A stretch of 64,000 nucleotides of DNA from positions 62,001 to 126,000 of the forward strand of contig CAYXHP010000148.1 of the NCBI GenBank assembly GCA_964465015.1, written 5' to 3'. The notes below the pieces were generated by a model. It had not been told where the DNA came from. It saw only the letters and a program-made list of their open reading frames with translations, and did no database searches. Both the position numbers and the translations under genes were made by a program. The DNA comes from Humimonas sp964465015 (GTDB taxonomy: Bacteria > Gemmatimonadota > Gemmatimonadetes > Palauibacterales > Palauibacteraceae). Below, in pieces: positions 7,320 to 16,332 of this stretch (its first letter is position 1; each line of letters begins with the position of its first letter).

Positions 7320-9866
7320 ATGAACCCACCCGAGACCGTCGCCCGGGCCATCGGCCAGACCACCGCCGCGGACGAGCTTTCCGATCCGCGGCTCACCGAG
7401 AACGCCCGTACGGTCCTCGCGCGCCGGTACCTCAAGAAGGACGCGGATGGCCACCCCACCGAGGAGCCGCGCGACATGTTCTGGCGCGTGGCGCGCGTCA
7501 TCGCCGCCGAGGACGCCGGGTACGGTGCCGATCACGACGAGGTGGAGGCCACGGCGCGCTCCTTCTACGAGCTCATGGCCAGCGGCAGGTTCGAGCCCAA
7601 CAGTCCCACGCTCATGAACGCCGGCCGCCCGCTCGGGCAGCTGTCGGCCTGCTTCGTCCTGCCCGTGCCGGATGCGCTCGACGGCATCTACGACACGCTC
7701 CGGAACATGGCGCTCATTCACCAGTCCGGGGGCGGCACCGGCTTCGGCTTCAGCCGATTGCGCCCGCGCGGAGACGTGGTCAAGTCGACGATGGGCGTGG
7801 CCTCGGGGCCCGTGAGCTTCATGGAGGTCTACGACGCCTCCACCGAGGCGGTGAAGCAGGGCGGGACGCGCCGGGGCGCCAACATGGGGATCCTGCGCGT
7901 CGACCACCCCGACATCCTCGAGTTCATCGACTGCAAGAGCGAGGGCCACAAGATCACCAACTTCAACATCTCGGTGGCCGTGACGGGCGCGTTCATCCAG
8001 GCGGTGGAGGCGGACGAGGCCTACGACCTGGTCAATCCGCGTACCGGGCAGCCGGTGGAGCGTCTGCGGGCCCGGGACGTGTTCGACCGGATCGTGGCCG
8101 GCGCGTGGCGCAACGGGGAGCCCGGCGTCTTCCTGATCGACGAGGCCAATCGCTACAACCCGGTTCCGCACCTGGGCGCGTACGAGGCCACCAACCCCTG
8201 CGGAGAGCAGCCGCTCCTTCCGTACGACGTGTGCAACCTCGGGTCGGTCAACGTGGGCGCCTTCGCCCGGGACGGGAAGATCGACTGGGAAGGGCTCGGG
8301 GAGACCGTGCGCCGCGCCACACACTTCCTGGACAACGTCATCGATGCCAATTCCTACCCCCTCGAGGAGATCGAGGACCTGTCCCAGCGCATTCGTCGCA
8401 TCGGCCTGGGCGTGATGGGGTGGGCGGATCTCCTCGTCGAGATGGGGATCCCCTACGGAGCCGAGGAATCGATCGAGCTGGCGCGCAGGGTCATGGCCTT
8501 CATCGACGAGGAGGCCAAGGTCGAGTCGGAGCGGCTGGCCACTACGCGCGGCGCCTTCCCCGAATGGGACCGCTCGATCTGGGGTCCGGACGCGACTTGC
8601 ACGCGCGACGCCGAGGGCGAGCGGATCCGGCCCTGCCGCCGGCTCCGGAACTGTAACGTCACGACGGTGGCGCCCACCGGAACGATCTCGATCATCGCCG
8701 GCTGCTCCGGTGGGATCGAGCCGCTGTACGCCGTGGCCTTCATGCGCAACCAGGCCGGGACCCTCATGCCGGACATCAACCCGGCCTTCGTGCGCATGGC
8801 CATGGAGGAGGGCTGGTACACCGAGGAGCTCATGCGCCGCATCGCGGACGAAGGGCACATCCACATGGACGACGTGCCGGCGGGCATCCAGCGGCTGTTC
8901 GTCACGGCGCACGACGTGACCCCGGAGCAGCACATCCGGATGCAGGCCGCCTTCCAGGAGCACGTGGACAGCGCGATCTCCAAGACGTGCAACTTCTCCG
9001 AGACCGCCACGGTCGAGGAGGTCCGGGAGATCTTCCGCCTCGCATTCCAGCTCCACTGCAAGGGCGTCACGGTGTACAGGGACGGCTCGCGCGATGAGCA
9101 GGTGCTCTCGACCGGCAAGACGGCCAGGAAGGTCCAGGAAGCCGCCGGGGCGGTCGAGGAGGCGCTGGAGCTGGTGGACGACCCGGGTCTCGCAGCCGAG
9201 CTCGCCGGGGCGATCGAGCGCCTCGAGGAGCTGGAGCTGGAGCGGGACACGCTCGTCGAGGAGCGCGACCGGGCCCGCCACCGCATCACCGAGCTCGAGA
9301 GCGGCATGGTCAAGCACCCGATGGTGCGCGAGCGGCCCGACGTGCTCACCGGCCGGACCCGGAAGATCGAGTCGCCGCTCGGGACCATGTACGTCACGAT
9401 CAACGAGGACGAGAAGGGTCGCCCCTTCGAGGTGTTCGTGGCCCTGGGCAAGGCGGGCGGCGCGGCCATGGCGGACGCGGAGGCGATCGGCCGGCTCATC
9501 AGCCTGGCCCTGCGCTCGGGCGTCCCGCTTCGCGAGATCCACGCGCAGCTCCGCGGGATCTCCTCGGACCGCGCGGTGGGCTTCGGCGAGAAGAAGGTGC
9601 TCTCCAGCCCCGATGCGATCGCCCAGATCATCGAGAGCTACCTCGAGGAGCGGGAAGGCATCCAGCGGGAGCTCCCGATCCGGGAGGTCGGGCACGCCAA
9701 GAAGACGAACGGGGGGACGCAGACGTCGGCCCGCCCCGTGATCCAGCGGTTCCACGAACAGAACGCGCGCGCCTTCATCGGCACGTGCCCCGACTGCGGG
9801 ACGAGCCTGCAGTTCGCCGAGGGGTGCGTGAAGTGTCTGGCGTGCGGTTACAGCGAGTGTGGCTGA
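7320..9866 (+). CDS. nrdJ: Vitamin B12-dependent ribonucleotide reductase (class II)
   Basis: Reduces ribonucleotides to deoxyribonucleotides using adenosylcobalamin as radical source. The 848-residue protein has FEPNSPTLMNAG (about 92), HQSGGGTGFGFSRLRP, the active-site loop NPCGEQPL with Cys 294 and Glu 296, and VAPTGTISIIAGCSGGIEP. A coiled segment after ~620 leads to a TSCPD-type domain (about residues 680-760), and a C-terminal zinc-ribbon tail runs CPDCGTSLQF to CLACGYSECG; tail cysteines in this family re-reduce the active site. No N-terminal ATP-cone is apparent. ATG 7320 follows a purine-rich GAGAGAAGGACG. Regulation is probably by NrdR through the two boxes at 6854-6901. Confidence 0.96.
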   Translation: MNPPETVARAIGQTTAADELSDPRLTENARTVLARRYLKKDADGHPTEEPRDMFWRVARVIAAEDAGYGADHDEVEATARSFYELMASGRFEPNSPTLMNAGRPLGQLSACFVLPVPDALDGIYDTLRNMALIHQSGGGTGFGFSRLRPRGDVVKSTMGVASGPVSFMEVYDASTEAVKQGGTRRGANMGILRVDHPDILEFIDCKSEGHKITNFNISVAVTGAFIQAVEADEAYDLVNPRTGQPVERLRARDVFDRIVAGAWRNGEPGVFLIDEANRYNPVPHLGAYEATNPCGEQPLLPYDVCNLGSVNVGAFARDGKIDWEGLGETVRRATHFLDNVIDANSYPLEEIEDLSQRIRRIGLGVMGWADLLVEMGIPYGAEESIELARRVMAFIDEEAKVESERLATTRGAFPEWDRSIWGPDATCTRDAEGERIRPCRRLRNCNVTTVAPTGTISIIAGCSGGIEPLYAVAFMRNQAGTLMPDINPAFVRMAMEEGWYTEELMRRIADEGHIHMDDVPAGIQRLFVTAHDVTPEQHIRMQAAFQEHVDSAISKTCNFSETATVEEVREIFRLAFQLHCKGVTVYRDGSRDEQVLSTGKTARKVQEAAGAVEEALELVDDPGLAAELAGAIERLEELELERDTLVEERDRARHRITELESGMVKHPMVRERPDVLTGRTRKIESPLGTMYVTINEDEKGRPFEVFVALGKAGGAAMADAEAIGRLISLALRSGVPLREIHAQLRGISSDRAVGFGEKKVLSSPDAIAQIIESYLEEREGIQRELPIREVGHAKKTNGGTQTSARPVIQRFHEQNARAFIGTCPDCGTSLQFAEGCVKCLACGYSECG

Positions 9867-10082
9867 GCTTCCCGTGACGGATCGATCGAGCCCCAGGTGC
9901 GGCGGGGCTTCCGTCACGGCCGCCCGGACACGGGGGCCCACCTTCCCCATGTCCCGGTGCACGAACGAGCGCCCGGTGCGGGTCTTCCGGGCCACCCGGC
10001 GTCGGGGGGACGGGCTCCGCGAGCCCGTCGTCGCGGCGTTTCGCCCGTCGTTCGTACCCACCACTCACCAGGAGTGAGCACC

Positions 10083-10196
10083 ATGCCCACCAAGAAGGCG
10101 GCGAAGAAGACGGCCAAGAAGCCCGCGAAGAAGAAGGCCGCGCCGAAGAAGAAGGCGACGGCCAAGAAGAAGACGACCGCGAAGAAGAAGAGGTAA
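10083..10196 (+). CDS. Lysine-rich histone H1-like DNA-binding peptide
   Basis: A 37-residue protein, of which 18 residues are lysine and most of the rest alanine, threonine or proline, in repeats such as AAKKTAKKPAKKK. This matches the C-terminal tail type of bacterial histone H1-like proteins (Hc1, AlgP, HupS tails) and should bind DNA or RNA without sequence specificity. ATG 10083 follows AGGAG at good spacing, and a strong hairpin terminator lies 25 bases past the stop, so it is probably a real independent gene. A role in nucleoid compaction is inferred from composition only. The 216 bases upstream, after nrdJ, hold no obvious promoter. Confidence 0.75.
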   Translation: MPTKKAAKKTAKKPAKKKAAPKKKATAKKKTTAKKKR

Positions 10197-10221
10197 GCGC
10201 GGTCTCCGGGAGCTTCCTTCC

Positions 10222-10275
10222 GGACTCGAACGACGCCCGGTCGTCCCTGCGGACGGCCGGGCGTCCGAGTTTCTC
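10222..10275. terminator. Hairpin terminator between convergent genes
   Basis: Nested inverted repeat: ACTCG pairs with CGAGT outside, CGCCCGG with CCGGGCG inside, and GTCC with GGAC at the tip, followed by a short T-rich stretch. It lies between the lysine-rich gene (+) and the convergent CarboxypepD protein (-) and could serve both. Confidence 0.65.
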
Positions 10276-10365
10276 GGGGCGGGCCGCCCTCCGGCGCCCC
10301 CGTGCGCACGTCCGCCTCGGGTCGGTCCGTCCTACCGGCGCTACGGGACCACCGAAGCGCCCGGC

Positions 10366-13008
10366 TCAGCTCCCGCCGGTGCTGTCGCTCGACGACCCAC
10401 CGGCCCGGGTATAGATGAGGAGGACGCCCGTATTGGAGCCGGTCCCGTACCGGGCGCCCGCGTCCACGGCCGGCACGAACTGCATGCGCTCGATGCTCTG
10501 CGGATCCAGGTTCTCGAGCACGGTCGCGGCCTCCTCGCTCGGCACCGGAGCGTCGTCGATGTATACCTGGACCATGGCGCACCGGTAGTCGCCGACCGAG
10601 CCGCGGAGGTCGGGGGTCCCGTGTGTGGTCGACACGCAGACTCCGTGCATGGCTCCCGCTGGGGTGCCTCCTCCGCCCGAGAAGATCGAAGGACGACCCG
10701 AATGGGCGGCGATGGGGACATCCATCTCCTCCACCAGGAGGCCCGGGACCCTGTGCTGCATCTGCTGGAGGAGTCCGGTCATGTCGGGCACGCGTGTGAG
10801 CACGCTGTCGATGGCCACGCGGTCCATCTCGTACAGGCGGCGGGAGCGCCGGCTGAGTCCCTGCTCGGCGCTTCGCATGACCACGACCTGGATCGGCGCG
10901 GCCGCCACCACCTTCGTGGGCAAGCGCACCTCCAGGTCGAGACTCTGGCCGGAGGCGAGCTGCACGGTGTCCAGCGCCGGCCCGTAGCCCTGGAGCTCGA
11001 CCTTGACCTCGTGCGCTCCCTCGGGCACCTGGTCGAAGTGGAAGCGGCCGTCGTTGGCGGTGGTGAACTTCCCGGAGCCGGCCAGCTCCACGGTGGCGCC
11101 GGCGAGCGGGCTCTGGTCTCCCGCCGAGACCACGCGGCCCACCACCCCGGCCGGGGCGGCGGAGGGAACCGACACATCGCGCTCGACCGTGCTGCCGGCG
11201 GCCAGGCTCAGTCGCAAGGTCGCCGCCGGCCGTCCGGGGAAAGTCACGGCCAAGCCGAGCTCCGAACCCGCCGGCACGCCGCACATCTTGAAGGCGCCGC
11301 TGCCGTCCGTGCGGCCCTGGGCCAGGAGACCGGAGGCGGCCGCGTTCCCCGTGGCCTCCTCCGGGCCCCGCCGTAGGGTCAGGCGCGCGAACGGTAGGGG
11401 CACCCCGCTGGTCTCGTCCCGGAGGATCCCGACCAGGTTGGCGGCGTCACCGGCGGGCTTCGGGCATCCGGCGGCCAGGGCCTGTTTCGGCGACGGGATG
11501 GCCAGGGCGACGTGCGTGGTGCTCCCCTCGGCCAGCTCCACGGTGGCTTCCGGCGCGCCGACCCCCAGGCTGTCCAGCCTCGGGTGCTCGAAGGTGACCT
11601 TGAACTTGCCGCCCGGGAGGTTGGGGAGCTCGAAGTGGCCGTCGGCGTCCGTGGTGTCGGAGTAGGGCGTTCCCTCCAGCTTCACGACCGCCCCCACCAG
11701 GGGCGTTCCCCGTGAGCTGTCGGCCACGAAGCCTGACAGCGCGGCCCGCTCGTGATCGAACAGGTCGCGGCCCGAGGCGTCGGAGACGTGCAGGATCTCG
11801 CCCCCCTCCTCGTGCCGACCCGTGAGCACATACTCGTAGCGCTTGGTGGGATCCCACCATGCGTCGGTCGCCCCCATGACCGGGAGTGCCACGTGCCAGT
11901 CGCGGATGATCCACCGACCCGAGGGCAGGCGCCGGAAGGTGAGCTTGCCTCCCAGCCAGTCCGTGCTGGCGTTCCGCGGCCGGGGCATCATCCCGCCCGG
12001 GATCCCCTCGTCTTTGCGGTGGCGGGGCGCGACCGGGACCTCGACGTTCACGTAGTGGAAGTCCATCTCCCGGAGCTCCGAGCCGTGCTCCGTCATCCAC
12101 AACGTGCCGGAGATGTCCGGGAGCGAGCGCCCCTCCGCCGGCTTGAAGTCGAGCCCGATCCAGCGCTCGCCGTCCACGTCGCGGTGGTCGCCCAGCTCGA
12201 TGCAGTGGGTCTCCAGGAAGGGTCCGGCCAGGAGGGTCTCGACGCCCGGGATGTAGTATTTCCGCCCGGACTGGACGTCTCCGGACACGAAGCCGTTCCG
12301 CGCCAGCTGCTCGGCCGGCTGGATGGGATAGGGCGTCGCCTGGACGGTGGTGTCGATCACGGTCTTCTGGTCCGTGACCTTGTGGCCGCTCTCGTTCAGG
12401 TCGCGGGTGTCCTTCTCCCGCACGTACCGGTACTGCTGGCCCTCGCGGCTCAGGACCGTGACCCGGAGCGCCTTGCGTACCTCGTCCCACAGCAGGTACG
12501 TGGCCACCCCGAGCTGCGGCTCGAGCCGGCACTTGCGGTCCGCCTGCACCGAGAGATCGGAGGCGCTCACCGCCTGCGTCGACACGTGGAGCAGGCGGGT
12601 CACCTCCTGGCCCGCGGCCAGGTCGAACGGATCGGAGGTCCAGTTCCGGTAGCCGATGCGCTCGGTGTGGAGCGTGAACTTCCCCGCCACCGGAGCCTTC
12701 AGGCTGAATCGGCCGCCCGGATCGCTGAGCACCCGGTCCACCACCGAGTCCCGCGCATCGCGGAGCTCGACCAGCGCCCCCGGAACCGGAACCTGCGTGC
12801 CGGCCTCCACCATGCGTCCCTTCACGGTCTGGGCGTGGAGCGGCCCGGACAGGGAAGCCCCGACGAGCAGGGCCGCCGCGACCGGCAGCCACCGGGCGCC
12901 CCGGAGCCGTCCGGGTTCCGCGGTCGCGCGGGCCCGGGCTCGGCGTCGGGAGGCGGGGGCGCGCGGAGGCGCGACGGGGTGCGGAGACGGCGCGGACGTC
13001 CGGGCCAT
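10366..13008 (-). CDS. Exported carboxypeptidase-regulatory/TonB-plug-like protein without barrel
   Basis: An 880-residue exported protein. After an Arg/Pro-rich start there is a signal peptide (WLPVAAALLVGASLSGPLHAQ). A CarboxypepD_reg-like Ig domain follows (VKGRMVEAGTQVPVPGALVEL). A ~250-residue central region of unknown fold comes next (DRKCRLEPQLGVATYLLWDE onward). Three more Ig-like repeats appear (GFVADSSRGTPLVGAVVKLEG; LVGILRDETSGVPLPFARLTL; GVVGRVVSAGDQSPLAGATVEL). The last ~150 residues look like a TonB-receptor plug (MTGLLQQMQHRVPGLLVEE to TGSNTGVLLIYTRAG), but no beta-barrel follows. Such proteins are common in Gemmatimonadota; their job is unknown. ATG 13008 is preceded by AGGAGG at 6-base spacing. 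Confidence 0.8.
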   Translation of the reverse strand: MARTSAPSPHPVAPPRAPASRRRARARATAEPGRLRGARWLPVAAALLVGASLSGPLHAQTVKGRMVEAGTQVPVPGALVELRDARDSVVDRVLSDPGGRFSLKAPVAGKFTLHTERIGYRNWTSDPFDLAAGQEVTRLLHVSTQAVSASDLSVQADRKCRLEPQLGVATYLLWDEVRKALRVTVLSREGQQYRYVREKDTRDLNESGHKVTDQKTVIDTTVQATPYPIQPAEQLARNGFVSGDVQSGRKYYIPGVETLLAGPFLETHCIELGDHRDVDGERWIGLDFKPAEGRSLPDISGTLWMTEHGSELREMDFHYVNVEVPVAPRHRKDEGIPGGMMPRPRNASTDWLGGKLTFRRLPSGRWIIRDWHVALPVMGATDAWWDPTKRYEYVLTGRHEEGGEILHVSDASGRDLFDHERAALSGFVADSSRGTPLVGAVVKLEGTPYSDTTDADGHFELPNLPGGKFKVTFEHPRLDSLGVGAPEATVELAEGSTTHVALAIPSPKQALAAGCPKPAGDAANLVGILRDETSGVPLPFARLTLRRGPEEATGNAAASGLLAQGRTDGSGAFKMCGVPAGSELGLAVTFPGRPAATLRLSLAAGSTVERDVSVPSAAPAGVVGRVVSAGDQSPLAGATVELAGSGKFTTANDGRFHFDQVPEGAHEVKVELQGYGPALDTVQLASGQSLDLEVRLPTKVVAAAPIQVVVMRSAEQGLSRRSRRLYEMDRVAIDSVLTRVPDMTGLLQQMQHRVPGLLVEEMDVPIAAHSGRPSIFSGGGGTPAGAMHGVCVSTTHGTPDLRGSVGDYRCAMVQVYIDDAPVPSEEAATVLENLDPQSIERMQFVPAVDAGARYGTGSNTGVLLIYTRAGGSSSDSTGGS

Positions 13009-13071
13009 GGAATTCCTCCTCGGCCTAACGGGAGAAGCGGTGGTGCTCCGACTCCCCAACGGGCGAAGGGC

Positions 13072-13101
13072 AAGATAGGTTCGCTCGGACGAAATCGGCA
13101 A
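13072..13101 (-). promoter_or_regulatory. Candidate promoter for the CarboxypepD/plug gene
   Basis: On the minus strand, TTGCCG (13101-13096) and TATCTT (13077-13072) are separated by 18 bp. The start would fall near 13064, about 55 bases before the ATG at 13008. It lies in the divergent gap with the aldo-keto reductase gene. Confidence 0.5.
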
Positions 13102-13150
13102 AGTTTCACGGCCCCGCCAGGGGACGGGAAGCGAGCGGAAGAGAGCCCGC

Positions 13151-14125
13151 ATGCGCTACACGAGGCTGGGAGAGACGACCCTCGAGGTGTCTCGAATTTG
13201 CTTCGGCACGTGGCAGTTCGGCGGAGAGTGGAGCGGCCTGGTCCGGGATCGGGCGGTCGCGGCCGTCCACGAGGCGCTCGACCGCGGCATCAACTTCTTC
13301 GACACGGCTCAGGCATATGGTTTCGGGGCGTCGGAGGAGCTCCTGGCCGAGGCGCTGGGACGTCGGCTGGGTGAGCACCGTGACCGGCTGGTGCTGGCCA
13401 CCAAGGGGGGACTCCGCCGCGCGAGCGGGAGACTGGTTCGCGATGCCAGCCCCGACGGGCTCCGGCGGGGGCTCGAGGAGAGCCTGGAGCGCCTGGGGAC
13501 GGACCGGATCGACCTGTACCAGCTCCACTGGCCGGATCCGGCCACGCCCATCGACCGGACGGCTCGCGCCCTGGACGATTTCGTCGCCGAGGGCCTGGTC
13601 CGCCGCGTCGGGGTGTCCAATTTCGACGAGCGCGGGATGGCCGCCTTCGAGGAGACGCGGAAGCTGGATGCGCTCCAGCCGCCCTACAGCATGCTGCGGC
13701 GGGACATCGAGGAGGCGGTGCTGCCGTATTGCCGGAGTCACGGGGTCGGGGTGCTGTGTTACGGGGTCCTGGCGCACGGGCTCCTCTCCGGGACCTACGG
13801 ACTGGATGCGAGCTTCCCCGAGGAAGACTGGCGTCACGAGAGTCCCATCTTCCGGGGGGAGTCGCTACGCCGAAACGTGGACGTGATCCGGCGGCTGGAA
13901 CGGATGGCCTCCGGGCTGTCGTGCACCGTGGCCCAGCTGGCCGTCTCCTGGACGCTGTCGAACCCGGACGTGGACGTGGCCATCGTCGGAGCCCGGAGTC
14001 CGGAGCACATCGCCGCGGCGGCGGCGGCGGCCGACCTCGAGCTCGGCGAGGCGGAGCTGGCCGCCATCGACCGCATCCTGGAGGATGCGGCGCCGATCGG
14101 CGGGCCGACTCCGGAGGGCCCTTGA
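13151..14125 (+). CDS. Aldo/keto reductase
   Basis: An NADPH-dependent oxidoreductase of the AKR superfamily, 324 residues. The catalytic tetrad is intact: Asp 51 and Tyr 56 in FFDTAQAYGFG, Lys 85 in LATKGG, and His 126 in LYQLHWPD. The cofactor-site motifs GVSNF and AIVGARSPEHI are present. The ASEELLAEALG and YSMLRRDIEEAVLPYC segments resemble the YhdN/general-stress or L-glyceraldehyde-3-phosphate reductase branch. The substrate cannot be told. ATG 13151 opens a five-gene run of small enzymes; its stop overlaps the next start as TTGA. Confidence 0.92.
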   Translation: MRYTRLGETTLEVSRICFGTWQFGGEWSGLVRDRAVAAVHEALDRGINFFDTAQAYGFGASEELLAEALGRRLGEHRDRLVLATKGGLRRASGRLVRDASPDGLRRGLEESLERLGTDRIDLYQLHWPDPATPIDRTARALDDFVAEGLVRRVGVSNFDERGMAAFEETRKLDALQPPYSMLRRDIEEAVLPYCRSHGVGVLCYGVLAHGLLSGTYGLDASFPEEDWRHESPIFRGESLRRNVDVIRRLERMASGLSCTVAQLAVSWTLSNPDVDVAIVGARSPEHIAAAAAAADLELGEAELAAIDRILEDAAPIGGPTPEGP

Positions 14126-15087
14126 ACGGCGGGGCGTCGCGGAGGCCCGCCATCGACCACGTCACATGGGCCGGTCCCGACCTGGCCGGGCTTCGATGTG
14201 CCTTCGCCCGATGCGGCCTGCCCTCGGCCCCCGGCGGTCGGCACTCCAATGGAGTCACCCACATGGCCGTCGTCGGCTTCCCCGACGGCTCGTACATCGA
14301 GCTCATCTCGACCGTCGAGCCCGGCGCCGTCTCCCCGGTGTGGGATGCGGCGATCCGCACCGCGGCCGGCCCCACGGCATGGGCCGCCCGTACGGGGTCC
14401 ATCGCGGACGACGTGGAGCGGCTCCGGCGCGCGGGGATCCCGGTCCGGGGACCCGAGCGCTGGTCCCGGCGGACGCCGGAGGGACGGACGGCGGAGTGGG
14501 AGCTGGCCTTTCCCGGCACCGGACCGCCCGGATCGCTCCTCGCGTTCCTGATCCAGGATACGACCCCGCGCGAGTGGCGCGTGCGGCCCACGCCCGGAGT
14601 CGAGGACACGGGGCTCCAGGGAGTGGGCCACGTCATCGTGCTGTGTCCCGACGCCCTGGCGGCGGGGAAATACGTGGCGACGGCGTACGATCTCCCTGAG
14701 CCGGCGCCGCAACCGCCCTTCGCGCTCGCCGGGATGGGGGTACGGCTCCAGTGGATCTCCGGGTCCAGCGTTTGCCCGGCGGCTCCTGCCGTGGGGCCCG
14801 AGTCCGGCCGCCGGGTGGTGGAGTGCCCGGACGAGGCGGCCGCCGCCGAGGCCCGGGATGCCGCGCACGCCACGCCCGCGGCGGACGCGCGGCGTCGTCT
14901 GCGCGCGCTGGGCGTGGCGCCGGCGGCCTTCCTCCTGCGGCCGGCGGAGAGAAGGGTGGTCGAGCGCGCCCTCCCCCTCGGCCCCGAGGAGCCGTGGCCC
15001 GGGGGAAGCGTACGCTGGATCACCGACACGGCCCTCGGGGGCCGTCGGCTCGGAGTGGGCTGGAGCGGGTGGCCGGCGGGCGCGTGA
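14122..15087 (+). CDS. VOC/glyoxalase-like domain protein
   Basis: A 321-residue protein whose opening (AIDHVTWAGPDLAGL, then GGRHSNGVTHMAVVGFPDGSY ending in IELIS) matches the Glyoxalase_3-like branch of the vicinal-oxygen-chelate superfamily. His 13 or so, the THMA histidine and the YIEL glutamate are candidate metal ligands. A second, weaker half-repeat begins near GLQGVGHVIVLCPD. The start is TTG 14122, supported by GGAGGG just upstream and by the TTGA overlap with the aldo-keto reductase. The substrate is unknown; members of this branch are often simply annotated VOC family protein. Confidence 0.8.
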   Translation: MNGGASRRPAIDHVTWAGPDLAGLRCAFARCGLPSAPGGRHSNGVTHMAVVGFPDGSYIELISTVEPGAVSPVWDAAIRTAAGPTAWAARTGSIADDVERLRRAGIPVRGPERWSRRTPEGRTAEWELAFPGTGPPGSLLAFLIQDTTPREWRVRPTPGVEDTGLQGVGHVIVLCPDALAAGKYVATAYDLPEPAPQPPFALAGMGVRLQWISGSSVCPAAPAVGPESGRRVVECPDEAAAAEARDAAHATPAADARRRLRALGVAPAAFLLRPAERRVVERALPLGPEEPWPGGSVRWITDTALGGRRLGVGWSGWPAGA

Positions 15088-15479
15088 CGCGCGATGCGGG
15101 CACGAGTCCGGAGGCTCGTTCGCCCGGGATCCGGGCCGTCTCCTGGGGACGGCTCGAGGTCGAGGGTCGCCGGGAACCCCTCAAGGACGCCAAGCTGTGG
15201 CCCGGAGGGAGCCGGCCGTGGGACTGGTCCGAGACGGGCACCCGACACGTCCCGGGCATCCAGCCCGCCGATGTGCGCGAGCTCCTCGAGCACGGGGCGC
15301 GGCACGTCGTCCTCTCGCGCGGCATGTGGGGCCGGCTGCAGGTTTGCGAGGAGACGCTGTCCCTGCTCGAGGAGGAAGGCGTGAGCGTGGATGTTCTTCA
15401 CACGGAGGAGGCCGTACGCCGATACAACGAGCTCGCCGGCCGGGAGCCGGTGGGGGCCCTCATTCATTCCACGTGCTGA
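15084..15479 (+). CDS. Mth938-like domain protein (DUF498 type)
   Basis: A 131-residue protein with the Mth938/NDUFAF3-like fold signature: a basic WGRLEVEG strand, KLWPGGSRPWDW, a loop with PADVRELLEHGARHVVLSRG, and the ending VDVLHTEEAVRRYNELA then GALIHSTC. Eukaryotic relatives assist complex I assembly; bacterial ones are uncharacterised. GTG 15084 overlaps the upstream stop as GTGA. It is translated between the VOC protein and the methyltransferase, so the three are probably co-expressed. Confidence 0.82.
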   Translation: MTRDAGTSPEARSPGIRAVSWGRLEVEGRREPLKDAKLWPGGSRPWDWSETGTRHVPGIQPADVRELLEHGARHVVLSRGMWGRLQVCEETLSLLEEEGVSVDVLHTEEAVRRYNELAGREPVGALIHSTC

Positions 15480-15510
15480 TCGTGCGCCACCCATCGGGTC
15501 GCGGGGACAC

Positions 15511-16332
15511 GTGACGGCGGGCGACCGATCCCGCTTCGCCCCTACCACCCGCTTCTCGAATCGGGTGGAGGACTACGTGCGCTCTCGTCCCGATTACCCG
15601 GACGCGGCCATCGACTGGGTGGTGTCGGAGACCGGACTCGGGCCGGGCTCGCGGGTGGCCGACCTCGGGTCGGGGACCGGCCTCCTGGCGCGTTCCTTCC
15701 TCCAGAGAGGTATGGTCGTGTTCGGGGTCGAGCCGAACGCTCCGATGCGCCGCGCCGGCGACCGGGAGCTCTCCGGCTTCGCCGCCTTCCACAGCGTGGC
15801 GGGGACGGCCGAGGTCACGGGCCTCCGGGACGCGTCGATGGCCCTCGCGACCGCGGGCCAGGCCTTTCACTGGTTCGAGCCCGCGGCCACCCGCCGGGAG
15901 CTGTGCCGGGTCCTGGAGCCGGGAGGTCGGGTAGCGCTCATCTGGAACACGCGGCGCCTGGACTCGACCCCCTTCCTGCGTGGCTACGAGTCGCTGCTGG
16001 AGCGCTGGGCACGCGACTACCGTGAGGTGCGCAACCTGTATGGATCGCGTGAGGCGCTCGAGAGCATCTTCGGACCGGGCGGCTGGCGAACGGGCAGCTT
16101 CGAGCACGAGCAGCGCTTCGACTTCGAGGGGCTTCGAGCCCGGGTCCTGTCGAGCTCGTACACGCCTCCCGCGGGCGATCCGGACCGCGAGCCCATGCTC
16201 GGTGCGCTGCGAGAGCTGTTCGATGCGCACGCCAGCGGAGGCGCCGTGCGCTTCGAGTACGACACCCGCGTCTACCTCGGGCCGCCGTCCCGCGAAGAAA
16301 CCCCAGCCAGTGGAGCCTCGCATGCCGACTGA
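15511..16332 (+). CDS. Class I SAM-dependent methyltransferase
   Basis: A 273-residue methyltransferase. The motif VADLGSGTGLLARSFLQRG is the SAM-binding loop, with the acidic residue for the ribose in VFGVEPN. The AGQAFHWFEP and LEPGGRVALIWN segments match the Methyltransf_11 branch. The FSNRVEDYVRSRPDYP opening is typical of a widespread group annotated only as class I methyltransferase. GTG 15511 is chosen because the family homology begins right after it; a longer frame from ATG 15391 would overlap the previous gene with unrelated sequence. The methyl acceptor is unknown. Confidence 0.88.
   Translation: MTAGDRSRFAPTTRFSNRVEDYVRSRPDYPDAAIDWVVSETGLGPGSRVADLGSGTGLLARSFLQRGMVVFGVEPNAPMRRAGDRELSGFAAFHSVAGTAEVTGLRDASMALATAGQAFHWFEPAATRRELCRVLEPGGRVALIWNTRRLDSTPFLRGYESLLERWARDYREVRNLYGSREALESIFGPGGWRTGSFEHEQRFDFEGLRARVLSSSYTPPAGDPDREPMLGALRELFDAHASGGAVRFEYDTRVYLGPPSREETPASGASHAD

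Noticed and set aside
9859..10077. 72-codon frame starting GTG 9859 overlapping the nrdJ end
   Set aside because: No family, Arg-rich GC-driven composition, no ribosome site, and the real lysine-rich gene has its own start and site at 10083.
13729..14121. Upstream extension of the VOC protein to a frame starting at 13729
   Set aside because: That part overlaps the aldo-keto reductase in another frame and shows no VOC homology; the TTG at 14122 with GGAGGG fits.
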